A stretch of DNA of 64,000 nt, taken from NCBI RefSeq assembly GCF_004346185.1, contig NZ_SMAI01000007.1:124001-188000 (forward strand), given 5' to 3'. Every line of letters starts with the position of its first letter. Position 1 is the stretch's first letter. The notes under the pieces were generated by a model that was given only the letters and a program-made list of their open reading frames with translations, was not told where the DNA came from and searched no databases. Source of the DNA: Aquabacter spiritensis (GTDB lineage Bacteria; Pseudomonadota; Alphaproteobacteria; Rhizobiales; Xanthobacteraceae). A program made the translations under genes and the position numbers. Below, piece by piece: positions 17,331 to 25,924 of the stretch.

Positions 17331-18050
17331 GTGGGAAGTGCGGGCAATGCCATGCTGCACGACGAACTGGTCGCGCATCTGCGCGCCATGATCGTCGACG
17401 GCGTTCTGCCGCCGGGGACCCGCGTACCGGAGCGCGAGCTGTGCGCAAAGTTCGAGGTCTCGCGCACGCCGCTGCGCGAGGCGCTGAAAGTGCTCGCCGC
17501 CGAAGGCCATATCGCACTGCTGCCGAACAAAGGCGCGCGCGTGACCCGGCTCACGACCCGGGACGTCGAGGAGCTGTTTCAGGTCTCGGGCGGGCTCGAG
17601 GCGCTGGGCGGCGAGCTCGCCTGCGCGCGCATCACCGATGCGGAGATCGCCGAAATCCGCGCGCTGCACGCCGAAATGGCGCAGGAGCATGCCCGGCGGG
17701 CCCTGCCGGCCTATTACGCGCTCAACCGGCGCATCCACGAGGCGATCATGCAGGCCTCCGGCAACAAGGTGCTCCAGGGCCTGTACGAGCAGGTGAGCGC
17801 CCGGATCCGCCGCGCGCGCTTCGTCGCCGCCATGCCGTTCGACCGCTGGGACCAGGCGATGGATGAACACGAGGGAATCCTCAACGCGCTGGTCCGGCGC
17901 GACGGCGCGACCCTCGCCGCGATCCTGAAGCAGCATCTGAGCAACAAGAGCAAACAGGTGGTCGAAGCCGGATTCGCCGTCGAAGTGGACGCGGCCGCCG
18001 ACCCGGCGGCGCCGCGCCGCCGGGGCCGCCGGACGCCGCCGGCCGGCTGA
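17331..18050 (+). CDS. GntR-family transcriptional regulator (FCD domain)
   Basis: A 239-residue regulator with an N-terminal winged helix-turn-helix (about 8-75; RVPERELCAKFEVSRTPLRE is the GntR signature) and a C-terminal all-helical FCD domain (about 85-215) that usually binds a carboxylic acid through a metal. The start is a GTG with GGAGG 6 bases upstream. The last 20 residues are Ala/Pro/Arg-rich. It is divergent from the racemase-like/TctC operon, its most likely target, and a perfect palindrome lies just upstream. Confidence 0.93.
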   Translation: MGSAGNAMLHDELVAHLRAMIVDGVLPPGTRVPERELCAKFEVSRTPLREALKVLAAEGHIALLPNKGARVTRLTTRDVEELFQVSGGLEALGGELACARITDAEIAEIRALHAEMAQEHARRALPAYYALNRRIHEAIMQASGNKVLQGLYEQVSARIRRARFVAAMPFDRWDQAMDEHEGILNALVRRDGATLAAILKQHLSNKSKQVVEAGFAVEVDAAADPAAPRRRGRRTPPAG

Positions 18051-18123
18051 GCGTCCCGCGACATCATCGTCCCAGCCGCTTGAAACCCGCGCGCGGGCGT
18101 GCCAGCACGAAAGCGGGAGGGCA

Positions 18124-19470
18124 ATGCGCATGAGTGGGGGTCCGGCGGATATCGGCATCGGCGAGGGGCGCGCGATCGCGGCGCATCCCAAGCGCGCGGC
18201 GCTGCTCTCCGAACTGCATGCCCGGCCGTTCTTTCCCGCTGCGACGCCGCGCCGTTTCCTCCACGTCGCCTATCTGACCGACCCCCTGGAAGCGCAGGCC
18301 GCGCGCAGCGGCGTCGCGGCCTTCTGCGCGGCGCGCGCGGTCGCGGCGCCGGCGGGCGGCGCCAAGCACCACCGCGTCGAACTCGGCGGCGCCACGCTGC
18401 GCTGGGAGAGCCACGCGGAATTCGCCACTTATACCTGGGACTTTCCCTCCGCCGCGCCCGGCCCGGGCGACCTGCCGTTCCATCCTGCGGCGGCGATGCT
18501 CGCCGGGGTGCTCGGCGAGATCCCCCAGCCCGGTCCGCTTTTGGTGGCCGTCGACCTGCACCTCGTGCCCGATACGGCCGAGGACGTGCCGCTCGCCGCC
18601 TTGTTCGACCGCGCCAGCCTCGCCCGCTCGGACGTGACTGACGGGGCGGCCGAGATCGCCACCGATTTCAAGCCCGACCCGGCCGGCTTCGTGCGCATCC
18701 TGGTGCGCGACCGCGGCCTCGACAAGGATGCCGCCGGGGCGCTGGTGCAGCGCGTGCTGGAGATCGAGACCTACCGGCTTCTGGCGTTGCTCGGTTTGCC
18801 CGAGGCCCAGCGCCTCGCCCCCGACATCGCCCGGATCGAGGCCCAGCTCGCGCAGGTCACCGACGCGATGCGCCAGTCCGAGGGCCTCGCCGCCAACAGC
18901 CGCATGCTGGACGACCTGGTCGCGGTGTCCGCAGAGCTGGAGGCGGGCGCCGCCGCCTCGCTGTTCCGCTTCGGCGCGAGCCGGGCCTATGAGGAGATCG
19001 TGCGGCTGCGGCTCGCGACGATCCGCGAGGTCGCGGTGCCGGGCTTTCCCACCTGGCAGCAATTTCTCGACCGGCGCATGGCCCCCGCCATGCGCACCTG
19101 CGCCGCCATCGAACAACGCCAGGCCAATGTGTCCGGCAAGCTCGCCCGCGCCGCCGATCTGCTGCGCACCCGCGTCGATGTCGAGGTCGAGCAGCAGAAT
19201 CGCGACCTGCTCGCCTCGATGAACGAGCGCACGCGGCTCCAGCTCCGCCTGCAGCGCACGGTGGAGGGGCTTTCGGTCGCCGCGATCAGTTATTACGTGG
19301 CAAGCTTGGTCCATCTGCTCGCGGATGGCCTCCATGAGAGCGGTCTGGACAGCCGAGCCGGATTTCCGGTCGATCCGGGCCTCGTCACCGCGCTCGCGGT
19401 TCCGGTCGCGGTCTTGGCGGTCTGGGGCATGGTGCGGCGGATCCGCCGCGCGCATGGGGATCACGAATGA
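18124..19470 (+). CDS. DUF3422 family membrane-anchored protein
   Basis: A 448-residue protein of the DUF3422 family (COG4949), unknown function. It opens with HPKRAALLSELHARPFFP, the family signature. A long central helical stretch (about 240-400) with many Glu/Arg/Gln residues probably forms a coiled coil, and a hydrophobic segment near the C-terminus (LVTALAVPVAVLAVWGMV) is flanked by Arg/Lys. The layout suggests a cytoplasmic protein tethered to the inner membrane by its tail. No signal peptide is seen. It appears monocistronic. Confidence 0.85.
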   Translation: MRMSGGPADIGIGEGRAIAAHPKRAALLSELHARPFFPAATPRRFLHVAYLTDPLEAQAARSGVAAFCAARAVAAPAGGAKHHRVELGGATLRWESHAEFATYTWDFPSAAPGPGDLPFHPAAAMLAGVLGEIPQPGPLLVAVDLHLVPDTAEDVPLAALFDRASLARSDVTDGAAEIATDFKPDPAGFVRILVRDRGLDKDAAGALVQRVLEIETYRLLALLGLPEAQRLAPDIARIEAQLAQVTDAMRQSEGLAANSRMLDDLVAVSAELEAGAAASLFRFGASRAYEEIVRLRLATIREVAVPGFPTWQQFLDRRMAPAMRTCAAIEQRQANVSGKLARAADLLRTRVDVEVEQQNRDLLASMNERTRLQLRLQRTVEGLSVAAISYYVASLVHLLADGLHESGLDSRAGFPVDPGLVTALAVPVAVLAVWGMVRRIRRAHGDHE

Positions 19471-19545
19471 ATCATTGCCGGCGCCGTGCGCGCCGGACAT
19501 CGTCCGCCACCTGTGAGGACTTCCCGTCCGGTTCGGAGAACGCCC

Positions 19546-20382
19546 TTGGACTATGAGCACGAATACAACAACCGCGCGCGCGTCCCCGGTTGGCAGGACA
19601 TTTTCGCCGATTGGGCCCGCCGGTCGGCGGCGCAGCGGGCGGCGGCCGTCGCCGCCGATCTCGGCATCCCGTACGGGCCGAGCCGCCGCCAGATCCTCGA
19701 CATCGTCTGGCCCGATACTGGGCGCGATGCGCCGGTGGCGCTCTTCATCCATGGCGGCTACTGGCAGTATATGCACCCGCGCGACCTGACCTTCGTGGCG
19801 GCCGGCTGCCTCGCCCATGGCGTGGCGGTAGCGCTGGCGGGCTACGATCTCGTGCCCGACGTGCAGCTCGACACCATCGTCCGACAGGCCCGCGCGGCGG
19901 CGGTCACGCTGCACCACCGCGTGCGGCGCCGGATCGCGGTGGCCGGCCATTCCGCCGGCGGCCATCTCGCCGCGGCGCTGACCGCCACGTCCTGGCAGGC
20001 GCTCGATGCGCGCGGCCCCGACGATCTCGTCACCGGCGGGGTGGGCATTGCCGGCGTCTACGAGGTCGAGCCGCTGGTCCACACCAGCATGAACGAGAAG
20101 CTGCACCTGTCGGAGGAGGCCGCGCGCGGGCTGTCCCCCGCTTTGTGGGAGATCGCGCCGGACCGCACCTTCCACGCCTTCGTGGGCGGCGCGGAGAGCG
20201 ACGAGTTCCGCCGACAGTCGCACGCCCTCGCCGCCGCCTGGACGGGCCGGGGCGCGAGCGCCGTGTCCCACGAAGTCGCCGGGGCGAACCATTTCACCGT
20301 GGTCGAGGAGATGGTGAACCCCGATTCCGCCATGGTGGCCGCTCTGGTCGCCGAGGCGCGTGCCGCCGCCGCCCGGCCGTAA
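19546..20382 (+). CDS. Alpha/beta hydrolase (kynurenine-formamidase-like esterase)
   Basis: A 278-residue alpha/beta hydrolase. It has the oxyanion motif HGGYW (residues 69-73) and the nucleophile elbow GHSAGG (Ser136); His in GANHFTVVEE probably completes the triad. HGGYW with an N-terminal YEHEYNNR stretch (YN.R) resembles the animal/fungal-type kynurenine formamidase group, but no tryptophan-degradation genes are adjacent, so formamidase or general esterase are both possible. The start is a TTG with GGAG 9 bases upstream; no ATG or GTG fits the conserved N-terminus. Confidence 0.82.
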   Translation: MDYEHEYNNRARVPGWQDIFADWARRSAAQRAAAVAADLGIPYGPSRRQILDIVWPDTGRDAPVALFIHGGYWQYMHPRDLTFVAAGCLAHGVAVALAGYDLVPDVQLDTIVRQARAAAVTLHHRVRRRIAVAGHSAGGHLAAALTATSWQALDARGPDDLVTGGVGIAGVYEVEPLVHTSMNEKLHLSEEAARGLSPALWEIAPDRTFHAFVGGAESDEFRRQSHALAAAWTGRGASAVSHEVAGANHFTVVEEMVNPDSAMVAALVAEARAAAARP

Positions 20383-20426
20383 CGGCCCGGCGCCAGTCTC
20401 CTGCCCTCCCGCTCCCGCGAGGTCCG

Positions 20427-21080
20427 ATGTCGCAGTCTTCGCCGCCGCTCCAGATCGCCGTCGTGCCGGTGACGCCGTTTCAGCAGAATTGCTCGATCCT
20501 CTGGTGCACCGCCACCAATGCGGGCGCCGTGATCGACCCGGGCGGCGATCTCGACCGCATCGAGAGCGCCATCGCCGAGACCGGCGTGCGGATCGAGAAG
20601 ATCCTGCTCACCCACGGCCATGTCGACCATGCGGCCGGCGCCGGCGCGCTCGCCGAGCGGCTCGGCGTGCCGATCGAGGGGCCGCACCGGGCCGATCAGC
20701 CGCTGCTCGACGCCTTGCCCGAAGTCGCCGCGCAATACGGCTTCCCGCCGGCGCGCGCGGTCACCCCGGACCGCTATCTCGCGGAGGGCGAGACGGTGTC
20801 TGTGGGCGACCTGTCGCTCGACGTGCTGGAGGTGCCCGGCCACACGCCCGGCCATGTGGTGCTGGTGCACCGTCCGAGCCGCGTCGCTTTGGTCGGCGAC
20901 ACGCTGTTCAAGGGCTCGGTCGGGCGGACCGATTTTCCCTACGGCGACCACGATCTCCTGATCGCCGGCATCGTCGGCAAGCTGCTCCCGCTCGGCGACG
21001 CGATGGTATGTTTGCCCGGCCACGGGCCGGTCACCAGCATCGGCGACGAGCGCGCGAACAATCCCTTCCTGCCGCGCTGA
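20427..21080 (+). CDS. Metallo-beta-lactamase fold hydrolase (YcbL/glyoxalase II-like)
   Basis: A 217-residue binuclear-metal hydrolase. Metal ligands are His63, His65, Asp67 and His68 (LTHGHVDHAAG), His139 (VPGHTPGH), Asp158 (VGDTLF) and His199 (LPGHGP), a complete set. The start TPFQQNCSILW is typical of the YcbL-type glyoxalase II relatives that hydrolyse hydroxyacyl-glutathione thioesters. The C-terminal substrate domain of full-length glyoxalase II is missing, as in YcbL. Physiological substrate not known from sequence. Confidence 0.88.
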   Translation: MSQSSPPLQIAVVPVTPFQQNCSILWCTATNAGAVIDPGGDLDRIESAIAETGVRIEKILLTHGHVDHAAGAGALAERLGVPIEGPHRADQPLLDALPEVAAQYGFPPARAVTPDRYLAEGETVSVGDLSLDVLEVPGHTPGHVVLVHRPSRVALVGDTLFKGSVGRTDFPYGDHDLLIAGIVGKLLPLGDAMVCLPGHGPVTSIGDERANNPFLPR

Positions 21081-21148
21081 AAGGGCCGGTGCGCCGGTCA
21101 GGGTGCGGGAGGTCTTGCGGCGCCGGTTCGGGTCCCCATCTCAAGGAC

Positions 21149-21559
21149 ATGACCCACACCGACCCGATCAATTGGAGCACGCTCGGCGCCGACGAGAAGC
21201 GGCAGGCCGAGCAGGACGAGCGCAAGGTGCGCCGCGGCTTCTGGAGCAAGCTGCGGCGCCACGCGGCCGCCGTGCCGTTCGCCGAGGACGCCGTGGCGGC
21301 CTATTATGCCGCCTTCGACCGCGCCACCCCGCTGCGGGTGCGCGCCGGCCTGATGGGCGCCCTGGCCTATTTCCTGGTGCCCACCGACGTGATGCCGGAT
21401 TTCCTGCCGGTGCTCGGTTTCGGCGACGATGCCGCGGTCCTGTTCGGCGCAATCCAGATGCTGTCCGCGAGCATCCTGCCGCACCATCGTGCCGCGGCGC
21501 GTGCGGCGATCGACGATCTCGACGAGGCGTCCGCCGCCGAGGGCTCCGCGCGCGTCTGA
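21149..21559 (+). CDS. DUF1232 (YkvA-family) protein
   Basis: A 136-residue protein with the YkvA/DUF1232 core: YFLVPTDVMPDFLPVLGFGD followed by a second hydrophobic stretch. Members are small membrane-associated proteins of unknown function. The N-terminal 60 residues are charged. ATG 21149 is preceded by AAGGA close to the start. It is convergent with the quinone oxidoreductase, with only nine bases between the stop codons. Confidence 0.85.
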   Translation: MTHTDPINWSTLGADEKRQAEQDERKVRRGFWSKLRRHAAAVPFAEDAVAAYYAAFDRATPLRVRAGLMGALAYFLVPTDVMPDFLPVLGFGDDAAVLFGAIQMLSASILPHHRAAARAAIDDLDEASAAEGSARV

Positions 21560-21568
21560 CCGCCGGGC

Positions 21569-22549
21569 TCAGGTGCCGACCGTGAGCACCAGCTTGCCCT
21601 TGACCTTGCGCGCGGCGATCTCGTCGAGCGCGTCGGCGCAGCGGGCGAGCGGGAAGGTCGCGTCGACATGGGCGGAGATCCGCCCCGCACAGGCATAGCC
21701 GATCAGTTCGCGGACGGCCGTGCCGATCCAAGCGGCATCCTTGCGGGCCTGCGTGCCGAAGGCGACGCCGCGCGCATCGCAATTCTTCAGCAGCAGCAGA
21801 TTGAGCGGCAGCTTGGGAATCGCGCCGGCGGCGAAGCCGATCACCATGTGCCGGCCGCCCCAGCCGAGGGCGCGCAGCGCCTGTTCGGACTGGTCGCCGC
21901 CCACCGGGTCGAACACCATGTCGAGCCCGCCTTCGCCCGCCACTTCCTTCAGGCGCAGCTTCAGGTCTTCGTGGACGTAATTGATCCCGGCATCGGCGCC
22001 GTGGGCGCGGGCGAAATCGAGCTTGTCCTGCGAGGAGGCACACGCGATGACCCGCGCGCCGAACACTTTGCCGAGTTCCACCGCGGCGAGCCCCACGCCG
22101 CCCGCCGCGCCGAGAACAGCGAGGGTCTCGCCGGTCTTCAGCGCGCCCCGGTCGCGCAGCGCATAGAGCGCGGTGCCGTAGGTGACGATGAGCCCCGCCG
22201 CCTTCACGAGATCGAGCCCGTCCGGCACCGGCGCGAGCGTCGCGGCCGCGACCTTCACCTTTTCGCGCGCCGCGCCCGACGTCATGTACCCCGCCACGCG
22301 ATCGCCGACCTTCAGATCCTCGACCCCCGCGCCGAGCGCGCAGACATGGCCGGCGAACTCCGCGCCGGGGGAAAACGGCAATGGCGGCTTGACCTGATAG
22401 AGATCACGGATGATGAGCGTATCGAAGAAGTTGAGGCCGATCGCGGCCACTTCGACCACCGCCTCGCCCGGCCCCGGCACGGGATCGGGAATATCACGCA
22501 GGACCAAAGCTTCGGGAGGGCCGTGGCGCTCGCACAGAATTGCCTTCAT
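21569..22549 (-). CDS. Zinc-independent NADPH:quinone oxidoreductase (MDR superfamily)
   Basis: A 326-residue medium-chain dehydrogenase/reductase of the quinone-oxidoreductase type. It has the catalytic-domain start MKAILCERHGPPEALVLRD, GLNFFDTLIIRDLYQ, and the Rossmann motif LGAAGGVGLAAVELGK, then LDMVFDPVGGD. The zinc-ligand pattern of alcohol dehydrogenases is absent, as in QOR/zeta-crystallin enzymes that reduce quinones or enones with NADPH. ATG 22549 gives the family N-terminus; an in-frame ATG at 22651 would add 34 unrelated residues and overlap the promoter region shared with ialB. Confidence 0.92.
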   Translation of the reverse strand: MKAILCERHGPPEALVLRDIPDPVPGPGEAVVEVAAIGLNFFDTLIIRDLYQVKPPLPFSPGAEFAGHVCALGAGVEDLKVGDRVAGYMTSGAAREKVKVAAATLAPVPDGLDLVKAAGLIVTYGTALYALRDRGALKTGETLAVLGAAGGVGLAAVELGKVFGARVIACASSQDKLDFARAHGADAGINYVHEDLKLRLKEVAGEGGLDMVFDPVGGDQSEQALRALGWGGRHMVIGFAAGAIPKLPLNLLLLKNCDARGVAFGTQARKDAAWIGTAVRELIGYACAGRISAHVDATFPLARCADALDEIAARKVKGKLVLTVGT

Positions 22550-22719
22550 CGCGCTGCTCTGTTCGGGATCTGAGGGGCGGATCTGGGTCTCGCCGACCAA
22601 TGTTAAGGAAACGGCAACCCGTCTGTGTGCCATTTTTTTGTCTGCGTCCACCTTTAGGGGCGTTGGCAGTCGCTGCGGCCAAGTTCGAAGCGCTCGTCAT
22701 TGATCCGATAGGAGAAGCC

Positions 22720-23235
22720 ATGGCCCCGTTCCGCGCAAGCTCAGCCCTCCTCGGCGCCGCCCTCCTCATGTCGGCGGGTCCCGCCTTGGCCCAGGCCCAG
22801 CCCAAGGCGGTGGCCCAGTTCGGCGACTGGAGCGTCTATACCGGCACCAGCGGCAGCGCGAAGGTGTGCTACGCCCTCTCCCAGCCCAAGGACCGGCTGC
22901 CCGGCGGGCTGAACCGCGACCCCGCTTTCTTCTTCGTCAGCACGCGGCCCGGCGAGAAGGTGGTGAACGAGGTCAGCCTCACCATGGGCTTTCCGATGAA
23001 GGACGGCAGCGAATCGAAGCTGACGATCGGTTCGCAGACCTTCATGCTCTACACCAAGGAGGAAGGCGCCTGGGTGCGCAACGTCGCCGAGGAGAGCAAG
23101 CTCATCGAGGCCATGCGCAAGGGCCGTGACCTGACGGTTGCCTCCACCTCCACGCGCGGCAACGTCACCACCGACAAATACTCTCTCGGCGGAATCGCCC
23201 AGGCGCTCGACCGGGTGGCGCAGGAATGCCGCTGA
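22720..23235 (+). CDS. Invasion-associated locus B (IalB) family protein
   Basis: A 171-residue secreted protein with a signal peptide (LLGAALLMSAGPALAQA, cleavage near AQA-QPK). The mature part shows IalB-family blocks VAQFGDWSVYTG, KVCYALSQPK and a C-terminal TTDKYSLGGIAQALDRVAQE. Two cysteines (in KVCYA and at the C-terminus, QECR) may form a disulfide. In Bartonella IalB aids erythrocyte invasion; in free-living Hyphomicrobiales the family is a common envelope protein of unclear role. GGAG lies 6 bases before the ATG. Confidence 0.9.
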   Translation: MAPFRASSALLGAALLMSAGPALAQAQPKAVAQFGDWSVYTGTSGSAKVCYALSQPKDRLPGGLNRDPAFFFVSTRPGEKVVNEVSLTMGFPMKDGSESKLTIGSQTFMLYTKEEGAWVRNVAEESKLIEAMRKGRDLTVASTSTRGNVTTDKYSLGGIAQALDRVAQECR

Positions 23236-23345
23236 GGCGCATGCGCATCGGCGGGAACGGCCGGTTCGGTCACATCTGAGCGCCCGGCGGCGACAAACGC
23301 GCGCTGGCGGTGGCGAGCCGGGCGCGAAACCGCTATGTGTGGGCC

Positions 23346-24551
23346 ATGACCCTCGCCCTCGACAGGATTGCGCCGGCGCCCGCCGCGCCCGCACCGCTCA
23401 GCCTCGCCGGCCTCAGCCGCGACCGGCTGATCGCGGCGCTCGCCGATGCCGGCGTGCCGGAGCGGGAGCGCCGCATGCGCGCGACCCAGCTCTGGCACTG
23501 GATTTATCTGCGCGGCGCCACAAGCTTCGACGAGATGACCAACGTCTCGAAGCATCTGCGCGCCCACCTCGCGGACGCCTATACGTTGGCGCGTCCGGAG
23601 ATCGTCGTCGAGCAGGTGTCGCAGGACGGCACCCGCAAATGGCTGCTGCGCCTGCCCGCGGAAACGCCGGGCGAGCGGCCGCACGAGGTCGAGACGGTCT
23701 ATATCCCCGAGAGCGACCGGGGCACCCTGTGCGTCTCCAGCCAGGTCGGCTGCACCCTCAATTGCTCGTTCTGCCACACCGGCACCCAGCGCCTGGTGCG
23801 CAACCTCACCGCCGCCGAGATCGTCGCCCAGGTGCTGGTCGCCCGCGACCGGCTCGGCGATTATCCCGGCCGCGCCCGCGCCACCGGCCCCGGTCTGCCG
23901 ACCGAGGGCGACCGGCTGGTGACGAACATCGTCTTCATGGGCATGGGCGAGCCGCTCTATGCCTATGATTCGGTGGCCGAGGCGATCGAGATCCTGTCGG
24001 ACGGCGACGGGCTCGGCCTCGGCAAGCGCCGCATCACGGTCTCGACCTCGGGCATCGTGCCGGAAATCGAGCGTCTCGGCCGCGAGGTCGGCCCCATGCT
24101 CGCCATCTCGCTGCATGCCGTGCGCGACGATCTGCGCGACGTCCTGGTGCCGATCAACAAGAAATACCCCATCGCCGCGCTGATCGAGGCGTGCCGCACC
24201 TATCCCGCGGCCTCCAACGCCAAGCGCATCACCTTCGAATATGTCATGCTGAAGGGCGTGAACGACAGCCCGGCCGACGCCAAGGCGCTGGTGAAGCTGC
24301 TCGAAGGCGTGCCGGCCAAGATCAATCTCATTCCGTTCAATCCCTGGCCCGGCACGAAATACGAATGTTCGGACTGGGAGACGATCGAACGCTTCTCGGA
24401 CATCGTCTTCCGCGCCGGCTATGCGAGCCCGGTGCGTACGCCGCGCGGCCGCGACATCCTCGCCGCCTGCGGGCAGCTCAAGAGCGAGACCGAAAAGCTC
24501 TCCGCGCGCGAGCGCCTGGCGCTGCGGGCGATGGCGGCGGCGGCCGAATAG
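23346..24551 (+). CDS. rlmN: Dual-specificity 23S rRNA/tRNA methyltransferase RlmN
   Basis: Radical-SAM enzyme that methylates C2 of A2503 in 23S rRNA and A37 of some tRNAs. The 401-residue product has the cluster motif Cys136-x3-Cys140-x2-Cys143 ([15 protein letters not shown]), the N-terminal accessory domain ([20 protein letters not shown]), [14 protein letters not shown], and a C-terminal [17 protein letters not shown] that holds the mechanistic cysteine (AACGQL). ATG 23346 is chosen; a GTG at 23310 would add 12 residues. Length and motif order are standard. Confidence 0.97.
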   Translation: MTLALDRIAPAPAAPAPLSLAGLSRDRLIAALADAGVPERERRMRATQLWHWIYLRGATSFDEMTNVSKHLRAHLADAYTLARPEIVVEQVSQDGTRKWLLRLPAETPGERPHEVETVYIPESDRGTLCVSSQVGCTLNCSFCHTGTQRLVRNLTAAEIVAQVLVARDRLGDYPGRARATGPGLPTEGDRLVTNIVFMGMGEPLYAYDSVAEAIEILSDGDGLGLGKRRITVSTSGIVPEIERLGREVGPMLAISLHAVRDDLRDVLVPINKKYPIAALIEACRTYPAASNAKRITFEYVMLKGVNDSPADAKALVKLLEGVPAKINLIPFNPWPGTKYECSDWETIERFSDIVFRAGYASPVRTPRGRDILAACGQLKSETEKLSARERLALRAMAAAAE

Positions 24552-24666
24552 CGCCGCCATGGTCGATCATATCGGGCCGGCGACGCGCGATCCCGCGCGC
24601 GCGCCCGTCGCCCGTACTCCCGACGGAAGCAAACGCGAAGCCGTCTGCCGGGCGGAAGGCTGACCC

Positions 24667-25182
24667 ATGGATTCGTTTCTCCGCCTGATCCTCCGCCTGT
24701 TCCTGATCCCCGTCGCGATCCTGGTCGGCGGTACCCTTCAGCTCGCCGTCGTTCTGATCGGGCAATGGCGCATCGGCGAGGTCGCCGCGGCGCTCGACAA
24801 CGGGATGCTGGACGGCGCCGACGTGTTCGGCGCGATTCTCGCGGCGAGCCTTTTCGCCACCCTGCTGGTGGCGCTGATCTGGTGCCTCGCCGCCATCGGC
24901 ATCCTGTTTTCCGAGGCCTTCGCGGTCCGCTCCTGGGTGTTCCACATCGGCAATGGCGTGGTCTCGGCCTTCCTTGCGGTGCAGCTCTTCCCGGCTCTGA
25001 CCGACGAGCCTGCGCCGCTCGCCGATCCGTTCTACGTCCTCGCGACGGGGCTGGCGGGCGGGCTGGCCTATTGGCTCGTCGCCGGCTGGGGCGCGGGCTT
25101 CTGGAAGCCGGTGCGCGACCGGCCTCGGGACATGGCCCCGCCGCCGCCGGCCGCGACGCCCGGCGCTCTGCCGCCGCCGTGA
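24667..25182 (+). CDS. Small membrane protein of unknown function
   Basis: A 171-residue protein with about four predicted transmembrane segments: LILRLFLIPVAILVGGTLQL near the start, AILAASLFATLLVALIWCLA, then a segment around GNGVVSAFLAVQLF, and VLATGLAGGLAYWLVAGWGA. It ends in a Pro/Ala-rich cytoplasmic-type tail. I do not recognise a family. It lies between rlmN and a convergent DsbA-fold gene and looks monocistronic. Confidence 0.75.
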   Translation: MDSFLRLILRLFLIPVAILVGGTLQLAVVLIGQWRIGEVAAALDNGMLDGADVFGAILAASLFATLLVALIWCLAAIGILFSEAFAVRSWVFHIGNGVVSAFLAVQLFPALTDEPAPLADPFYVLATGLAGGLAYWLVAGWGAGFWKPVRDRPRDMAPPPPAATPGALPPP

Positions 25183-25188
25183 GGCCGA

Positions 25189-25794
25189 TCAGGCGCCGCG
25201 CACAGCGTGGTCGAGCGCCAATTCCAGCCGGTCGTTGCCCCAGAACAGTTCGCCGTCCGGCGTGACGAAGCTCGGCGCGCCGAACACGCCCGCCGCTTGC
25301 GCCCGTTCGGTCTGGGCGCGCAGCCGGTCCTTATTGGCCTGGCTCTGCGCCGCTTCGATCGGCGCGTCGCAGAAATGGCCGAGACCCGCCAGAACCTGCC
25401 GGATCACCGCGGGATCCGAAATGTCCTGGCCCTCGGCGAATTCGCGCAGGAACAGCGCTTTGGTGAAGCCGGGCCGCGAGGCGTCGTTGAGCGCGGTCGC
25501 GACCCGCGCGGCCAGAAGCCCGTTGGCCGGAAAGGTCGCCGGGCGGACGATCGGCGGCAGGCCGTAATGCGCCGCGAGGCGCTCCAGATCCCGCCACATG
25601 TGGCGGCCCTTCTCGGGATAGAGATTGAACGGCGAGGTCGAATAGCCCTGCGCCGCGAAGATCGGGCCGAGCAGAAACGGCACATAGGTCACCTCGACCC
25701 CCGCCGCCTCGGCCAGCGGCCCGATGCGGGCGGCGGCGAGATAGGAATAGGTCGAGGCGAACTCGTAATAGAAATCGAGGCGTCCCCTGGCCAT
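25189..25794 (-). CDS. 2-hydroxychromene-2-carboxylate isomerase-like protein (DsbA/GST-kappa fold)
   Basis: A 201-residue DsbA-fold protein. The N-terminus LDFYYEFASTYSYLAAARIG has Ser in place of the thioredoxin cysteines, typical of HCCA isomerases and GST-kappa, which bind glutathione at this Ser. Further family marks are VPFLLGPIF and GVFGAPSFVTPDGELFWGND, with the conserved cis-Pro. HCCA isomerase works in naphthalene degradation, but no such pathway is adjacent, so a general glutathione-dependent isomerase or transferase is the safer reading. ATG 25794 has CGGAG upstream; an in-frame ATG at 25881 is less likely. Confidence 0.87.
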   Translation of the reverse strand: MARGRLDFYYEFASTYSYLAAARIGPLAEAAGVEVTYVPFLLGPIFAAQGYSTSPFNLYPEKGRHMWRDLERLAAHYGLPPIVRPATFPANGLLAARVATALNDASRPGFTKALFLREFAEGQDISDPAVIRQVLAGLGHFCDAPIEAAQSQANKDRLRAQTERAQAAGVFGAPSFVTPDGELFWGNDRLELALDHAVRGA

Positions 25795-25858
25795 CGGGTG
25801 TTCTCCGGGGTAAATCGACGCAAGTGTGGTGCGGAGCGGACGCCGTCCGCAAGGACTT

Positions 25859-25910
25859 GGATCAAGATCCCGGATCAACACCCTGGATCAAGGAACCGGA
25901 TCGGCTCATG
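25859..25910. repeat. Array of four GGATC direct repeats at exact 13-bp spacing
   Basis: GGATC occurs at 25859, 25872, 25885 and 25898, each exactly 13 bases apart; the first three read GGATCAA. It lies in the divergent spacer between the DsbA-fold isomerase and the PAP2 phosphatase, ending 15 bases before the likely PAP2 start. It may be an operator array for a regulator binding one face of the DNA at slightly more than one helical turn, or a decayed tandem duplication. Confidence 0.65.
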
Positions 25911-25924
25911 AGGCGCGTGCCCCT

